From contig NZ_PTJS01000001.1 in assembly GCF_002941025.1 (NCBI RefSeq), forward strand, positions 7,082,605 to 7,146,604: a stretch of DNA of 64,000 bases, given 5' to 3'. Position numbers and translations under genes: made by a program. The notes beneath the pieces were generated by a model. That model saw only the letters and a program-made list of their open reading frames with translations, was not told the DNA's origin and did not search any database. The stretch comes from Streptomyces sp. QL37 (GTDB lineage: Bacteria > Actinomycetota > Actinomycetes > Streptomycetales > Streptomycetaceae). The first letter of the stretch is position 1. Each line of letters begins with the position of its first letter. This document shows positions 33,944 through 42,182 of this stretch, one piece after another.

Positions 33944-34984
33944 ATGAGAGTGCGTACGACGAGTGCGGCGGCCTGCGCCGTACTGCTGGCGGTCACCGCC
34001 CTCGCGGGCTGCAACCGCGAGGGCGTGGACGACGGTGCGGGCGGCGGGAAGGTCGGCATCGACCTGCCGCGCAGCGACAGCGACTTCTGGAACTCCTACC
34101 AGGGCTACATCGAGAAGGGGGTCGAGGGCGGCGAGGTGGAGGCGCTGCCGCTGACCAACTCGCAGAACGACATCGGCAAGCTGGTCGCCAACGTCCAGAC
34201 CTTCAGCGACCAGGGTGCCAAGGCCGTCGTGATGGCTCCGCAGGACACCGGAGCGATAGCCGAGTCGCTCAGCGGTCTGAACGAGAAGAAGATCCCGGTC
34301 GTCAGCGTCGACACCCGCCCCGACAAGGGTGACGTCTACATGGTGGTGCGGGCCGACAACAAGGCGTACGGGACCAACGCCTGCACGTACCTCGGCGAGC
34401 AGCTGAAGGGCAAGGGCAAGGTCGTCGAGTTCCAGGGCGACCTCTCCTCGATCAACGGCCGCGACCGGTCCGAGGCCTTCAAGGCGTGCATGGACAAGGA
34501 CTTCCCTGACATCGAGGTGTTCGAGCTCGCCACCGACTGGAAGGGTGACGTCGCCTCCGCGAAGCTCCAGTCGACACTGGCCGCACACCCCGACATCAGC
34601 GGCATCTACATGCAGGCCGGCGGAGTCTTCCTGCAGCCGACCCTCGCGCTCCTGGAGCAGAAGAAGCTGCTGAAGCCCGCCGGTTCGCCGGGCCACATCA
34701 CCATCATCTCCAACGACGGCATCCCGGAGGAGTTCGACGCCATCAGGGCCGGGAAGATCGACGCGACGATCTCCCAGCCCGCCGACCTGTACGCGAAGTA
34801 CGCGCTCCACTACGCGAGGGCGGCGCTGGACGGGAAGACCTTCGAGGAGGGTCCGACCGACCACGACTCCACCATCATCAAGATCCCGAACGGCCTGGAG
34901 GACCAGCTCCCCGCCCCGCTGGTGACCAAGGAGAACGTCGACGACCCGAAGCTGTGGGCCAACCAGCCGGCGAAGAAGAAGTAG
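33944..34984 (+). CDS. CUT2 sugar-binding lipoprotein
   Basis: 346-residue solute-binding protein of the periplasmic-binding-protein type 1 family. The lipobox LAGC (Cys 23) means membrane anchoring as a lipoprotein. Domain features include GIDLPRSDSDFWNSYQGYIEKG at the start, QDTGAIAESLSGLNEKKIPVVSVDT and ISNDGIPEEFDAIRAGKI near the end, as in ribose/rhamnose-type binding proteins. It should deliver a sugar, perhaps L-fucose, to the permease below. A weak AAAGGAACGG lies upstream of ATG 33944. The 114-nt gap from the SDR gene shows no hairpin, so it is likely one operon. Confidence 0.9.
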   Translation: MRVRTTSAAACAVLLAVTALAGCNREGVDDGAGGGKVGIDLPRSDSDFWNSYQGYIEKGVEGGEVEALPLTNSQNDIGKLVANVQTFSDQGAKAVVMAPQDTGAIAESLSGLNEKKIPVVSVDTRPDKGDVYMVVRADNKAYGTNACTYLGEQLKGKGKVVEFQGDLSSINGRDRSEAFKACMDKDFPDIEVFELATDWKGDVASAKLQSTLAAHPDISGIYMQAGGVFLQPTLALLEQKKLLKPAGSPGHITIISNDGIPEEFDAIRAGKIDATISQPADLYAKYALHYARAALDGKTFEEGPTDHDSTIIKIPNGLEDQLPAPLVTKENVDDPKLWANQPAKKK

Positions 34985-34986
34985 CC

Positions 34987-36507
34987 ATGGACCAGGCACC
35001 ACCACCTGCCGTACAGGCGGAAGGCGTTGTCAAACGCTTCGGACCGACCGTCGCGCTCGACGGGGTGGATCTCACCGTGCAGCCGGGTGAGTCGCACGCC
35101 CTCGTCGGCCGCAACGGGGCGGGCAAGTCGACCCTGGTCGGTGTCCTCACCGGACTCCACAGGGCGGACACGGGCACGGTCACGTTCGGCGGGGAGCCCG
35201 CGCCCGCCTTCGGGGACACCGCGGCCTGGCAGTCGAAAGTCGCCTGCGTCTACCAGAAGTCCATGATCGTCCCCGATCTGACCGTCGCCGAGAACCTCTT
35301 CCTCAACCGGTTCGACGACAACGCCCGCTGGATCAGCTGGGGGCGCCTGCGCAGACGCGCCGAGCGGCTCCTCGCCGACTACGGTGTCCAGGTCGACCCG
35401 AACACGCGGGCGCGCGACCTCGCCGTCGAGCAGAGGCAGTTCGTCGAGATCGCCCGCGCGCTGTCCTTCGGCGCACGGCTGATCATCCTCGACGAGCCGA
35501 CCGCCCAGCTCGACGCCCGGGGCATCGGACGGCTCTTCGACAAGCTCAGGGAACTGCAGAGCCAGGGAGTGGCGTTCCTCTTCATCTCCCACCATCTGCA
35601 GGAGGTGTACGAGCTCTGCACGGTGGTCACGGTCTACCGCGACGCCCGCCACGTCCTGACCGCCCCGGTGGCCGACGTGGCGAAGACGGAGCTGGTGGCG
35701 GCGATGACGGGCGAGGAATCCGCAGGCGGTGCCACCTGGCACGCCGCCGGCACCGCCACGCCGCCCCATGCCTCGGCGGAACCCGTCCTGCGCACCGAGG
35801 GGCTCACCCTGGAGGGCCGGTTCGAACCGCTGGATCTCGAGGTGCGCCCCGGCGAGGTGCTGGGCCTCGCCGGCTCCGCGGCCAGTGGCAACACCGCGCT
35901 GGGCGAAGTCCTGGCCGGGATGCGCAAGGCCGGCGGCGGCACGGTCCGGGTGCACGGCGAGGCCGTGCGCTCGGGAAGCGTGCCGCACGCACTGGCCGCC
36001 GGGATCGGCTACATCCCCGAGGACCGGCACGAGCAAGGGCTGGTCCCGCAACGCAGCGTCGCCGAGAACGCCACCCTCACGGTCACCGATCAGCTCGGCC
36101 CCTGGGGGACCGTACTGCCGTCCCGTACACGGGAGTTCGCCCGGGGCATGATCGAGTCGCTGGACATCAGGACGCAGGGTCCCGAACAGCCGGTCACCGG
36201 GCTCTCGGGCGGCAACCAGCAGAAGGTGGTGGTCGCCCGCGCACTGGCCCGCAGGCCCGCCGTGCTGGTGGCGGTCCGGCCGACCGCGGGGGTGGACGTC
36301 AAGTCCAAGGACGCCCTCCTCGGGGTCGTCAGGAAGGTCGCGGACGAGGGCGGTGCCGCGGTCGTCGTCTCGGACGAACTGGACGACCTGCGGGTCTGCG
36401 ACCGGGTGCTCGCCCTGTTCCACGGGCGCGTGGTCGCCACGTTCGCAAGCGGGTGGACCGACGGGGAACTCGTCGCCGCCATGGAAGGTGTGGGGGAGAG
36501 GGAATGA
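34987..36507 (+). CDS. CUT2 sugar ABC transporter ATP-binding protein (RbsA-like)
   Basis: 506 residues with two fused nucleotide-binding domains. The first has a normal Walker A (GRNGAGKST), signature region and Walker B (LIILDEPTAQLD). The second has the usual degenerate P-loop (GSAASGNTALG) but an intact LSGGNQQKVVVARAL signature. Its Walker B position reads VAVRPTAGVDV, with the Asp-Glu absent, again common in this family. It powers sugar import with the permease and binding lipoprotein. ATG 34987 lies two bases after the binding-protein stop codon. Its TGA overlaps the permease ATG by four bases (ATGA). Confidence 0.92.
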   Translation: MDQAPPPAVQAEGVVKRFGPTVALDGVDLTVQPGESHALVGRNGAGKSTLVGVLTGLHRADTGTVTFGGEPAPAFGDTAAWQSKVACVYQKSMIVPDLTVAENLFLNRFDDNARWISWGRLRRRAERLLADYGVQVDPNTRARDLAVEQRQFVEIARALSFGARLIILDEPTAQLDARGIGRLFDKLRELQSQGVAFLFISHHLQEVYELCTVVTVYRDARHVLTAPVADVAKTELVAAMTGEESAGGATWHAAGTATPPHASAEPVLRTEGLTLEGRFEPLDLEVRPGEVLGLAGSAASGNTALGEVLAGMRKAGGGTVRVHGEAVRSGSVPHALAAGIGYIPEDRHEQGLVPQRSVAENATLTVTDQLGPWGTVLPSRTREFARGMIESLDIRTQGPEQPVTGLSGGNQQKVVVARALARRPAVLVAVRPTAGVDVKSKDALLGVVRKVADEGGAAVVVSDELDDLRVCDRVLALFHGRVVATFASGWTDGELVAAMEGVGERE

Positions 36508-37556
36508 CCGGCACGATACGGCCGTCCACGGCCGACGACCTCGACGGGACACCGAAAGGCGGCGGGGGCGACGAGAGCCCGCTGGGGCGGCTCAAGCTGA
36601 TCCGGTGGAGCGACTTCTCGCTGGTACCGGTGATCCTCGTGCTGATGGTGATCGGCTTCATCGTCTCGCCGGTCTTCCTCACCTCGGACAACCTGATCAG
36701 CGTCGTCCAGCAGTCGTCCGAGCTCAGCCTGCTGGTCCTGGGGCAGGCCCTGATCCTGATCTGCGGGCGGATGGACCTGTCGCTGGAGTCGACGATCGGC
36801 ATCGCGCCCGTCGTCGCCATGTGGCTGGTGCTGCCCTCCGAGGGCGGCCGCTTCGCCGGTCTGGGCGTGCTCCCGACGTGGACGGCGATCCCGCTCTGCC
36901 TGCTGGTCGGCCTCGCCATCGGGGCGGTCAACGGCTTCCTGATGCTGAGACTGCGGGTCAACGGCTTCATCGCCACGCTGGGCATGCTGACCATGCTGCG
37001 CGGACTCCACATCGGGATCACCGAGGGCAAGTCCATCACCGACGTCCCGGAGTCCTTCCGCTACCTCGGCAAGACCTCGTGGCTCGGTGCGCCCGCCGCG
37101 GTCTGGATCTGCCTGGTGCTCTTCGCGATCGGCGGCGCGGCCCTGGCCTGGCTGCGGCACGGACGCTCGCTGTACGCGATCGGAGGCAACCCGGAGGCGG
37201 CCCGCGCCGCCGGAATCAGGGTCGACCGGGTCACCTGGACCGTGCTCGCCGTCGGCAGTCTGCTGGCGGCTTTCGCGGGCATCCTCTACACCGGCCACTA
37301 CGGCGCGGTCGCCGCGACGCAGGGCAACGGCTGGATCTTCCAGGTGTTCGCCGCGGCGGTCATCGGCGGCATCAGCCTCAAGGGCGGCCGCGGCACCCTG
37401 TTCGGTGCGCTGACCGGGGTACTGACGCTTCAGCTGGTGGTCAACGTGATGACCCTGGGCGGCGTCCCGGCCCTCTGGAACCAGTTCCTCAACGGCGCGA
37501 TCATCATCGTCGCCCTGGTCATCTCCCGCTTCGCCAGCGGAGAGAAGCAGGACTGA
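36504..37556 (+). CDS. CUT2 sugar ABC transporter permease (RbsC-like)
   Basis: 350-residue inner-membrane protein with about 8-10 hydrophobic segments. Family hallmarks are LLVLGQALILICGRMDLSLEST near TM3, VNGFIATLGMLTMLRG, YAIGGNPEAARAAGI and AVIGGISLKGGRGTLFGALTG. Its ATG overlaps the ATPase stop (ATGA), confirming the operon. With the lipoprotein and ATPase it completes one importer; the sugar is inferred from the fucD neighbour. A 9-bp hairpin follows, separating it from the convergent GntR gene. Confidence 0.92.
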   Translation: MTGTIRPSTADDLDGTPKGGGGDESPLGRLKLIRWSDFSLVPVILVLMVIGFIVSPVFLTSDNLISVVQQSSELSLLVLGQALILICGRMDLSLESTIGIAPVVAMWLVLPSEGGRFAGLGVLPTWTAIPLCLLVGLAIGAVNGFLMLRLRVNGFIATLGMLTMLRGLHIGITEGKSITDVPESFRYLGKTSWLGAPAAVWICLVLFAIGGAALAWLRHGRSLYAIGGNPEAARAAGIRVDRVTWTVLAVGSLLAAFAGILYTGHYGAVAATQGNGWIFQVFAAAVIGGISLKGGRGTLFGALTGVLTLQLVVNVMTLGGVPALWNQFLNGAIIIVALVISRFASGEKQD

Positions 37557-37589
37557 GGCCCGAGGCCCGGGGGCGCGGCTCCTCGGGCC
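37557..37589. terminator. Bidirectional terminator between permease and GntR genes
   Basis: GGCCCGAGG (37557-37565) pairs with CCTCGGGCC (37581-37589), 15-nt loop, beginning directly after the permease stop codon. Confidence 0.7.
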
Positions 37590-37596
37590 ACGACCT

Positions 37597-38268
37597 CTAC
37601 AGCGTGGAGCGCAGCCACTGCTCCACGCTCGCCACATGCACCGTCGCCCAGGACCGGGCCGCCTCCGCGTCCCGGTCCCGCAGCGCGGCAAGGATCGCCC
37701 GGTGCTCACGCAGGGTACGGCCGACCGCGTCCTCCTGGGTCAGCCCGCGCCACACCCTGGCCCGGGTGGTCGGCCCGGACAGGCCGTCCAGCAGGGAGCA
37801 CAGCACCGAATTGCCGGAGTGCTGGACGATGCTCCGGTGGAACTCCAGATCGCCCGCGACCAGCGCCTCCACCGAGGGCTCGGGGCCCAGCGCGTCCAAC
37901 TGGGCGTCCAGCGCGTCCAGCTGTTCGTCCGTGATGCGCAGCGCCGCCATCCCCGTGGCGGCCGGCTCCAGGATCCGGCGTACCGCGAAGAACTCCAGCA
38001 CCGTGTCGTCGCGGTGGAAGTCCACGACGAAGCTGAGCGCCTCCAGGAGCAGCTGCGGGTCCAGGCTGGTGACATAGGTACCGTCGCCCTGACGGACGTC
38101 GAGGATCCGGATCAGCGACAACGCGCGCACCGCCTCGCGCAGCGAGTTGCGCGACAGGCCCAGCTCGGCCGCGAGTTCGCTCTCCTTGGGAAGCCGCTCT
38201 CCCGGGGCCAGGGCACCTGAGACGATCATCCCCTTGATCTTTTCGATCGCTTCGTCGGTGACGGCCAT
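37597..38268 (-). CDS. GntR-family (FCD) regulator of the fuconate cluster
   Basis: 223 residues: winged helix N-terminus (GERLPKESELAAELGLSRNSLREAVRALSL) and FCD ligand domain with the metal/ligand residues seen around GDLEFHRSIVQHSGN and LREHRAILAALRDRD. It should bind an acid sugar, such as fuconate, and control the operon running towards it. I chose the ATG at 38266-38268, with AGGAGG five bases upstream; the in-frame start at 38286 is less likely. A perfect ACATCCGATGT palindrome 21 nt upstream matches the sites ahead of fucD, so autoregulation plus operon control is likely. Confidence 0.9.
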   Translation of the reverse strand: MAVTDEAIEKIKGMIVSGALAPGERLPKESELAAELGLSRNSLREAVRALSLIRILDVRQGDGTYVTSLDPQLLLEALSFVVDFHRDDTVLEFFAVRRILEPAATGMAALRITDEQLDALDAQLDALGPEPSVEALVAGDLEFHRSIVQHSGNSVLCSLLDGLSGPTTRARVWRGLTQEDAVGRTLREHRAILAALRDRDAEAARSWATVHVASVEQWLRSTL

Positions 38269-38289
38269 GACGGCCTCCTCGCGCACAAG

Positions 38290-38300
38290 ACATCCGATGT
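38290..38300. promoter_or_regulatory. Candidate autoregulatory operator of the GntR gene
   Basis: ACATCCGATGT is an 11-bp palindrome (ACATC-C-GATGT) 21 nt upstream of the regulator's start codon. On the minus strand the adjoining 12-mer ATACATCGGATG is identical to bases 31680-31691 ahead of fucD. Confidence 0.75.
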
Positions 38301-38367
38301 ATGGATCTCATTATGCGGCCACCGGGCGTCGCCGCGCCCCGCACCCGGTCCCGGGCGCCGGCCCCGG

Positions 38368-39426
38368 TCACTCCCAGAGCGTGGAGGGAGCCGCACCCCG
38401 TACGACCGGGGCGATCTCCTCGGCGAACCGCTCCAGCGTCTCCAGCTGTTCGCCGTGCGACAGGCCGAAGCCGTCCACGGTGACCGACTGCAGGTCATGC
38501 CGGTACAGCGCGTGGTAGCCGAGGATCTTGTCGATGATCCGCTGAGGGGATCCGATGAGCTGCGGCCCGTTCGCGATCGCGTCCTCGATCGTACGGAACG
38601 GGGTGTTGTAGCCGGCCCTGCCTTCCAGGTGCGGCTTGAAGGACTGGGCGACCCTGGCCTCGTACAGCTCCTTGTAGCGCTCGACGGCCTTCTCCGTCGT
38701 GTCCGCTATCAGCAGGCCGCCGGAGCCGGCCGCCACCCGGGCTCCCGCCGGGTCGTGTCCGTACTCCTCGAACCGTTCCCGGTAGTGGGCGATCAGCCTG
38801 GCGTACGCCTCACGGGGCTGGATCGCGTTGGCCGTGAAGAGCGGGTCGCCGTGTTTCGCCGCGAGCTCGGGGGAGTTGAGGCTGGTCGCCGAGCCGTGCC
38901 AGACGCGCGGCGGGCCGGCGTACGGGCGCGGCACGGTCGTCACGTCCTTCAGCGGCGGACGGAACTCGCCCTCCCAGTCGACCCCCTCCTCGCTCCACAG
39001 CCGCCGCAGCAGCTCGTACTTCTCCTTCTGCAGGTCCCACTGCCGCTCCTCGTCCAGCCCGAACAGACTGAAGTGACCGGCCTCCGCGCCCTTCCCCACG
39101 ACGAGTTCGAGCCTGCCCCTGGAGATCTGGTCGAGTGTCGCGAACTCCTCCGCCACGCGCACCGGATCGAGGATCGCCACGACCGTGACCCCGGTCAGCA
39201 GCCGGATGACGGAGGTCTTCGCGGCAAGCGCGCCCAGGACCACGCCCGGGCTCGACGAGAGGAACGGCCCGGCGTGCCGCTCCCCGATCGCGTACGCGTC
39301 GAAGCCGAGCCGCTCCGCCGCCACGCCTGTCTCGATCACCTCGTGAAAACGCTCCGCGGCCGAGGGGATTTCACCCGTCAGAGGGTGCGGGGCATGTCCG
39401 ACGAGGGAGAGCACGGAGAACTTCAA
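38368..39426 (-). CDS. LLM-class flavin-dependent oxidoreductase with TTG start
   Basis: 352-residue luciferase-like monooxygenase family protein: FSVLSLVGHAPHPLTGEIPSA start, AYAIGERHAGPFLSSSP, EEFATLDQISRGRLELVVGKG and GSPQRIIDKILGYH. The substrate is unknown; such enzymes act on sulfonates, aromatic compounds or other small molecules with reduced FMN. The only well-placed start is a TTG (39424-39426) with AAGGAAGG five bases upstream, a rare start codon that may limit expression. The gene follows a second luciferase-like gene (gap 44 nt), probably in one operon, and converges on nothing; it shares a 99-nt region with the GntR start. Confidence 0.85.
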   Translation of the reverse strand: MKFSVLSLVGHAPHPLTGEIPSAAERFHEVIETGVAAERLGFDAYAIGERHAGPFLSSSPGVVLGALAAKTSVIRLLTGVTVVAILDPVRVAEEFATLDQISRGRLELVVGKGAEAGHFSLFGLDEERQWDLQKEKYELLRRLWSEEGVDWEGEFRPPLKDVTTVPRPYAGPPRVWHGSATSLNSPELAAKHGDPLFTANAIQPREAYARLIAHYRERFEEYGHDPAGARVAAGSGGLLIADTTEKAVERYKELYEARVAQSFKPHLEGRAGYNTPFRTIEDAIANGPQLIGSPQRIIDKILGYHALYRHDLQSVTVDGFGLSHGEQLETLERFAEEIAPVVRGAAPSTLWE

Positions 39427-39444
39427 GGGAGCCTTCCTTCTCTT

Positions 39445-39474
39445 GCGGCGGGGTGTCAGGCGGCGGGGTGTCAG
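39445..39474. repeat. 15-bp tandem duplication at a stop codon
   Basis: GCGGCGGGGTGTCAG occurs twice in direct succession (39445-39459 and 39460-39474). The second copy contains the stop codon of the luciferase-like gene at 39471; the first repeats it downstream. It looks like a recent slippage duplication. Confidence 0.85.
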
Positions 39475-40436
39475 GCGGCGGCGAGGCCGAGGTGGCCGCG
39501 CAGGGTCCGGGCGGAGTACGCGGTGCGGAAGAGCCCGCGCCGCTGGAGGACGGGCACCAGCCCGGTGACGATCGCGTCCAGGTCGTCGGGCAGCACCGCG
39601 GGCCGCAGCCGGAACCCGTCCGCGCCGCCCTCGCGGAACCACTCCTGAAGGAGGTCCGCCAGCCCCTCGGGCGTACCGGAGAAGACGGCGGCGTCCGAGG
39701 TGAACGGTGCGCCGGCCGCGTCCTCCAGACCTGCCAGGCGAGCGTCGGCCGCCTCCTGGCTGTCGCCCAGCACGACGTCGACGTCGGCGAAGACGCGCAG
39801 CGCGCCGGGCGGCCGGCCCGCCTCCTCCAGCAGCGATTCGACCTCCTCGCGTATGGCGACCAGTCCGGCTGTGTCCGCCGGAGTCACGAGGACGACGTCG
39901 CCGTGCGCGGCCGCCAGCCGGTAGGGGACCGTGGCGTGCGCGAGCAGCGTCAACGGCGGCCTGCCCTGCGGGGAGGGCACGGCCGCGTCCCACGCCGCCG
40001 TCGCCTCGGTAAGGAACTCGCCTGCCCGCGCGAAGAGTTCGGCCACCCGCCGGTCACCCTCGGGAGTGCCGAGGACCGCCAGGAGCCGGGCGTGCTCAGG
40101 ATCGCTCGTCGTGGCACGGGGCCGCACCCCCGCCCGCCCGGCGCTCAGGTGGTCCAGCGTCGCTATCCGCGTGGCCCAGGCCGTGGGGTCCCCCGTCGTG
40201 GGGCCCAGCGGGACGAGCCCGATCCGGTCGGTGACCTGCGCCGCCAGCGCGAGCAGCAGCGCGGAGTCGAGCCTCCCCGGGCCGTCCTCCACCGTGATGA
40301 AGTCGAGGAGTCCGGCCTCGGCGCCGCGCACCAGCCGGGCGTAGTCGTCGGGTGTGAAGGGCCTGGCGGGCGCGGCCGGATGCGAACCGGCGCCGTCGAG
40401 CGCCACTGACAGATGGAATCCCCGGTGTTCGGACAT
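39471..40436 (-). CDS. LLM-class oxidoreductase, second of a pair
   Basis: 321-residue luciferase-like protein, clearly in the family (FTPDDYARLVRGAEAGLLDFITVEDGP, ATLDHLSAGRAGVRPRATTSDPEHARLL, FSGTPEGLADLLQEWF) but divergent from its neighbour and shorter. FMN or F420 is the expected cofactor; no substrate can be named. ATG at 40434-40436. It is upstream in the same direction as the other luciferase-like gene, so they may act on one compound. Its stop codon lies inside a 15-bp tandem duplication (39445-39474). Confidence 0.82.
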   Translation of the reverse strand: MSEHRGFHLSVALDGAGSHPAAPARPFTPDDYARLVRGAEAGLLDFITVEDGPGRLDSALLLALAAQVTDRIGLVPLGPTTGDPTAWATRIATLDHLSAGRAGVRPRATTSDPEHARLLAVLGTPEGDRRVAELFARAGEFLTEATAAWDAAVPSPQGRPPLTLLAHATVPYRLAAAHGDVVLVTPADTAGLVAIREEVESLLEEAGRPPGALRVFADVDVVLGDSQEAADARLAGLEDAAGAPFTSDAAVFSGTPEGLADLLQEWFREGGADGFRLRPAVLPDDLDAIVTGLVPVLQRRGLFRTAYSARTLRGHLGLAAA

Positions 40437-40502
40437 CTCTCCACTGTCCCCGCGTCATGTTGCGCCCGTATGGCGGCCGCGTGGCACGTCCCGGGGAGCG
40501 CG

Positions 40503-40543
40503 CCGCAGGGGCGGCCTCCCCGACCGGGAGACCGCCCCTGCGG
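40503..40543. terminator. Terminator of the glycerol operon
   Basis: CCGCAGGGGCGG (40503-40514) pairs perfectly with CCGCCCCTGCGG (40532-40543); an inner CTCCC/GGGAG stem continues after a one-base mismatch. It lies just downstream of glpD. Confidence 0.8.
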
Positions 40544-40559
40544 CTGCGTTCCGGCGCCG

Positions 40560-42170
40560 TCAGCGCCCGTCGGCCAGCATGTCCTCGACCCTGGCCCGGA
40601 TACCGTCCGTCGCCAGGCCCCGGATCGTCAGCGTCGTCCGGCGGCGCAGCACGTCGTCCGCCGTCTCGGCCCACTCGCGGTCGCGCGCGTACGCCACCTG
40701 CGCCCAGATCTCCGGGGCGTCGGGGTGGATGCGCTCGGCCAGCGCGGGGTCCTCGTTCGCCAGCCGTGCGATGTCGAAGGAGAGCGAGCCGTAGTGGGTC
40801 GCCAGGTGCCGGGCCGTGTCGGCGGGCATCCGCGGACCCGGGGTACCGCCGTCGACCAGCAGCCGGTGCGCGACCGCGTTCGGGTTGGCGATACCGGGCA
40901 GCGGCATCTTCTTCGGCAGCCTTCCCATCGGCTCCATGTCCTCGCCGAGGGGGTGGCCGGGCAGTTCGGCCAGCTTGTTCATCACCGTACGGCCGATGTG
41001 GCGGAACGTCGTCCACTTGCCGCCCGCGACCGACAGCATCCCGCCGCGGCCCTCCGTCACGACCGTCTCGCGCTTGGCCTTGGACGTGTCGCCCGGACCG
41101 CCGGGCAGCACCCGCAGCCCCGCGAAGGAGTACGTGATCAGATCGCGGGACAGCTGCTGGTCCCGGACGGAGAACGCCGCCTCGTCGAGGATCTGCGCCG
41201 TGTCCTTCTCGGTGACCGCGACATCGGCCGGGTCGCCCTCGTACTCCTCGTCGGTCGTCCCGAGCAGCAGCATGTCCTCCCACGGAAGGGCGAACGTGAT
41301 CCGGTACTTGTCGATGGGTGTGGCCAGCGCGGCCTTCCACGGGCGGGTGCGCTTCAGGACGAGGTGGGCGCCCTTGGACAGGCGTATGGAGGGTGCGGAG
41401 GCCGGGTCCTCCAGCTTCCGCAGGTGGTCGACCCACGGGCCGGTGGCGTTCAGCACGAGCCGGGCGTTCACGCCGAACTCCGAGCCGTCCTGACGGTCCT
41501 CCAGCTCGGCCCCCGTGACGCGGCCCTTGGTGAACCGGAGCCCGGTCACCGCGGCGTGGTTGAGGACGACGGCGCCCGCGTCGACGGCCGCGCGGACCGT
41601 CATCAGTGCCATCCGGGCGTCGTTCATCTGGTCGTCGCCGTAGACCGCGACGGCCTTCAGATTGTCCGTACGCAGCTCGGGCACGTCGCGTGCGGCCCGG
41701 GACGGGCTGATCACATGGCCGACGCCGTCACCGAACGCGGACAGCGCCGAGTAGGCGAAGACACCCGCGCCGAGCTTGGCGGCGCCGTGCGGCCCGCCCT
41801 TGTAGACGGGCAGGTAGAAGGTGAGCGGATTGGCCAGGTGCGGGGCGACCTGACGGGACACCGCGCGCCGCTCGAAGTGGTTCTCGGCGACCAGCTTCAC
41901 CGCGCCGGTCTGGAGGTAGCGCAGACCGCCGTGGAGCAGCTTGGAGGAGGCCGAGGAGGTGGCGCCGGCGAAGTCGCCGGCGTCCACCAGGGCCACCCGC
42001 AGTCCGGACTGCGCGGCATGCCAGGCGGTGGAGATGCCCAGGATGCCGCCGCCGATCACCAGGAGGTCGTACGTCGCCTTGGAAAGCTGCTCCCGGGTCT
42101 CGGCACGGCTCGGGAGGGAGCCGGAGGCCGGACGCGTCCCGAGGGCGGGGACGCTCTGCAGGGTGGTCAT
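40560..42170 (-). CDS. glpD: Aerobic glycerol-3-phosphate dehydrogenase
   Basis: 536-residue FAD enzyme that oxidises glycerol-3-phosphate to dihydroxyacetone phosphate and passes electrons to menaquinone at the membrane. The FAD dinucleotide motif VIGGGILGISTAWHAAQSG is near residues 38-56, followed by DFAGATSSASSKLLHGGLRYL. GGKWTTFRHIG and the C-terminal helical domain are typical of GlpD. ATG at 42168-42170 has GAGGAG upstream. It is 12 nt behind glpK and last in glpF-glpK-glpD (gylCAB). A hairpin terminator follows. Regulation is by the IclR-type regulator upstream, induced by glycerol-3-phosphate in S. coelicolor. Confidence 0.95.
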   Translation of the reverse strand: MTTLQSVPALGTRPASGSLPSRAETREQLSKATYDLLVIGGGILGISTAWHAAQSGLRVALVDAGDFAGATSSASSKLLHGGLRYLQTGAVKLVAENHFERRAVSRQVAPHLANPLTFYLPVYKGGPHGAAKLGAGVFAYSALSAFGDGVGHVISPSRAARDVPELRTDNLKAVAVYGDDQMNDARMALMTVRAAVDAGAVVLNHAAVTGLRFTKGRVTGAELEDRQDGSEFGVNARLVLNATGPWVDHLRKLEDPASAPSIRLSKGAHLVLKRTRPWKAALATPIDKYRITFALPWEDMLLLGTTDEEYEGDPADVAVTEKDTAQILDEAAFSVRDQQLSRDLITYSFAGLRVLPGGPGDTSKAKRETVVTEGRGGMLSVAGGKWTTFRHIGRTVMNKLAELPGHPLGEDMEPMGRLPKKMPLPGIANPNAVAHRLLVDGGTPGPRMPADTARHLATHYGSLSFDIARLANEDPALAERIHPDAPEIWAQVAYARDREWAETADDVLRRRTTLTIRGLATDGIRARVEDMLADGR

Positions 42171-42182
42171 GTCGATTGCTCC

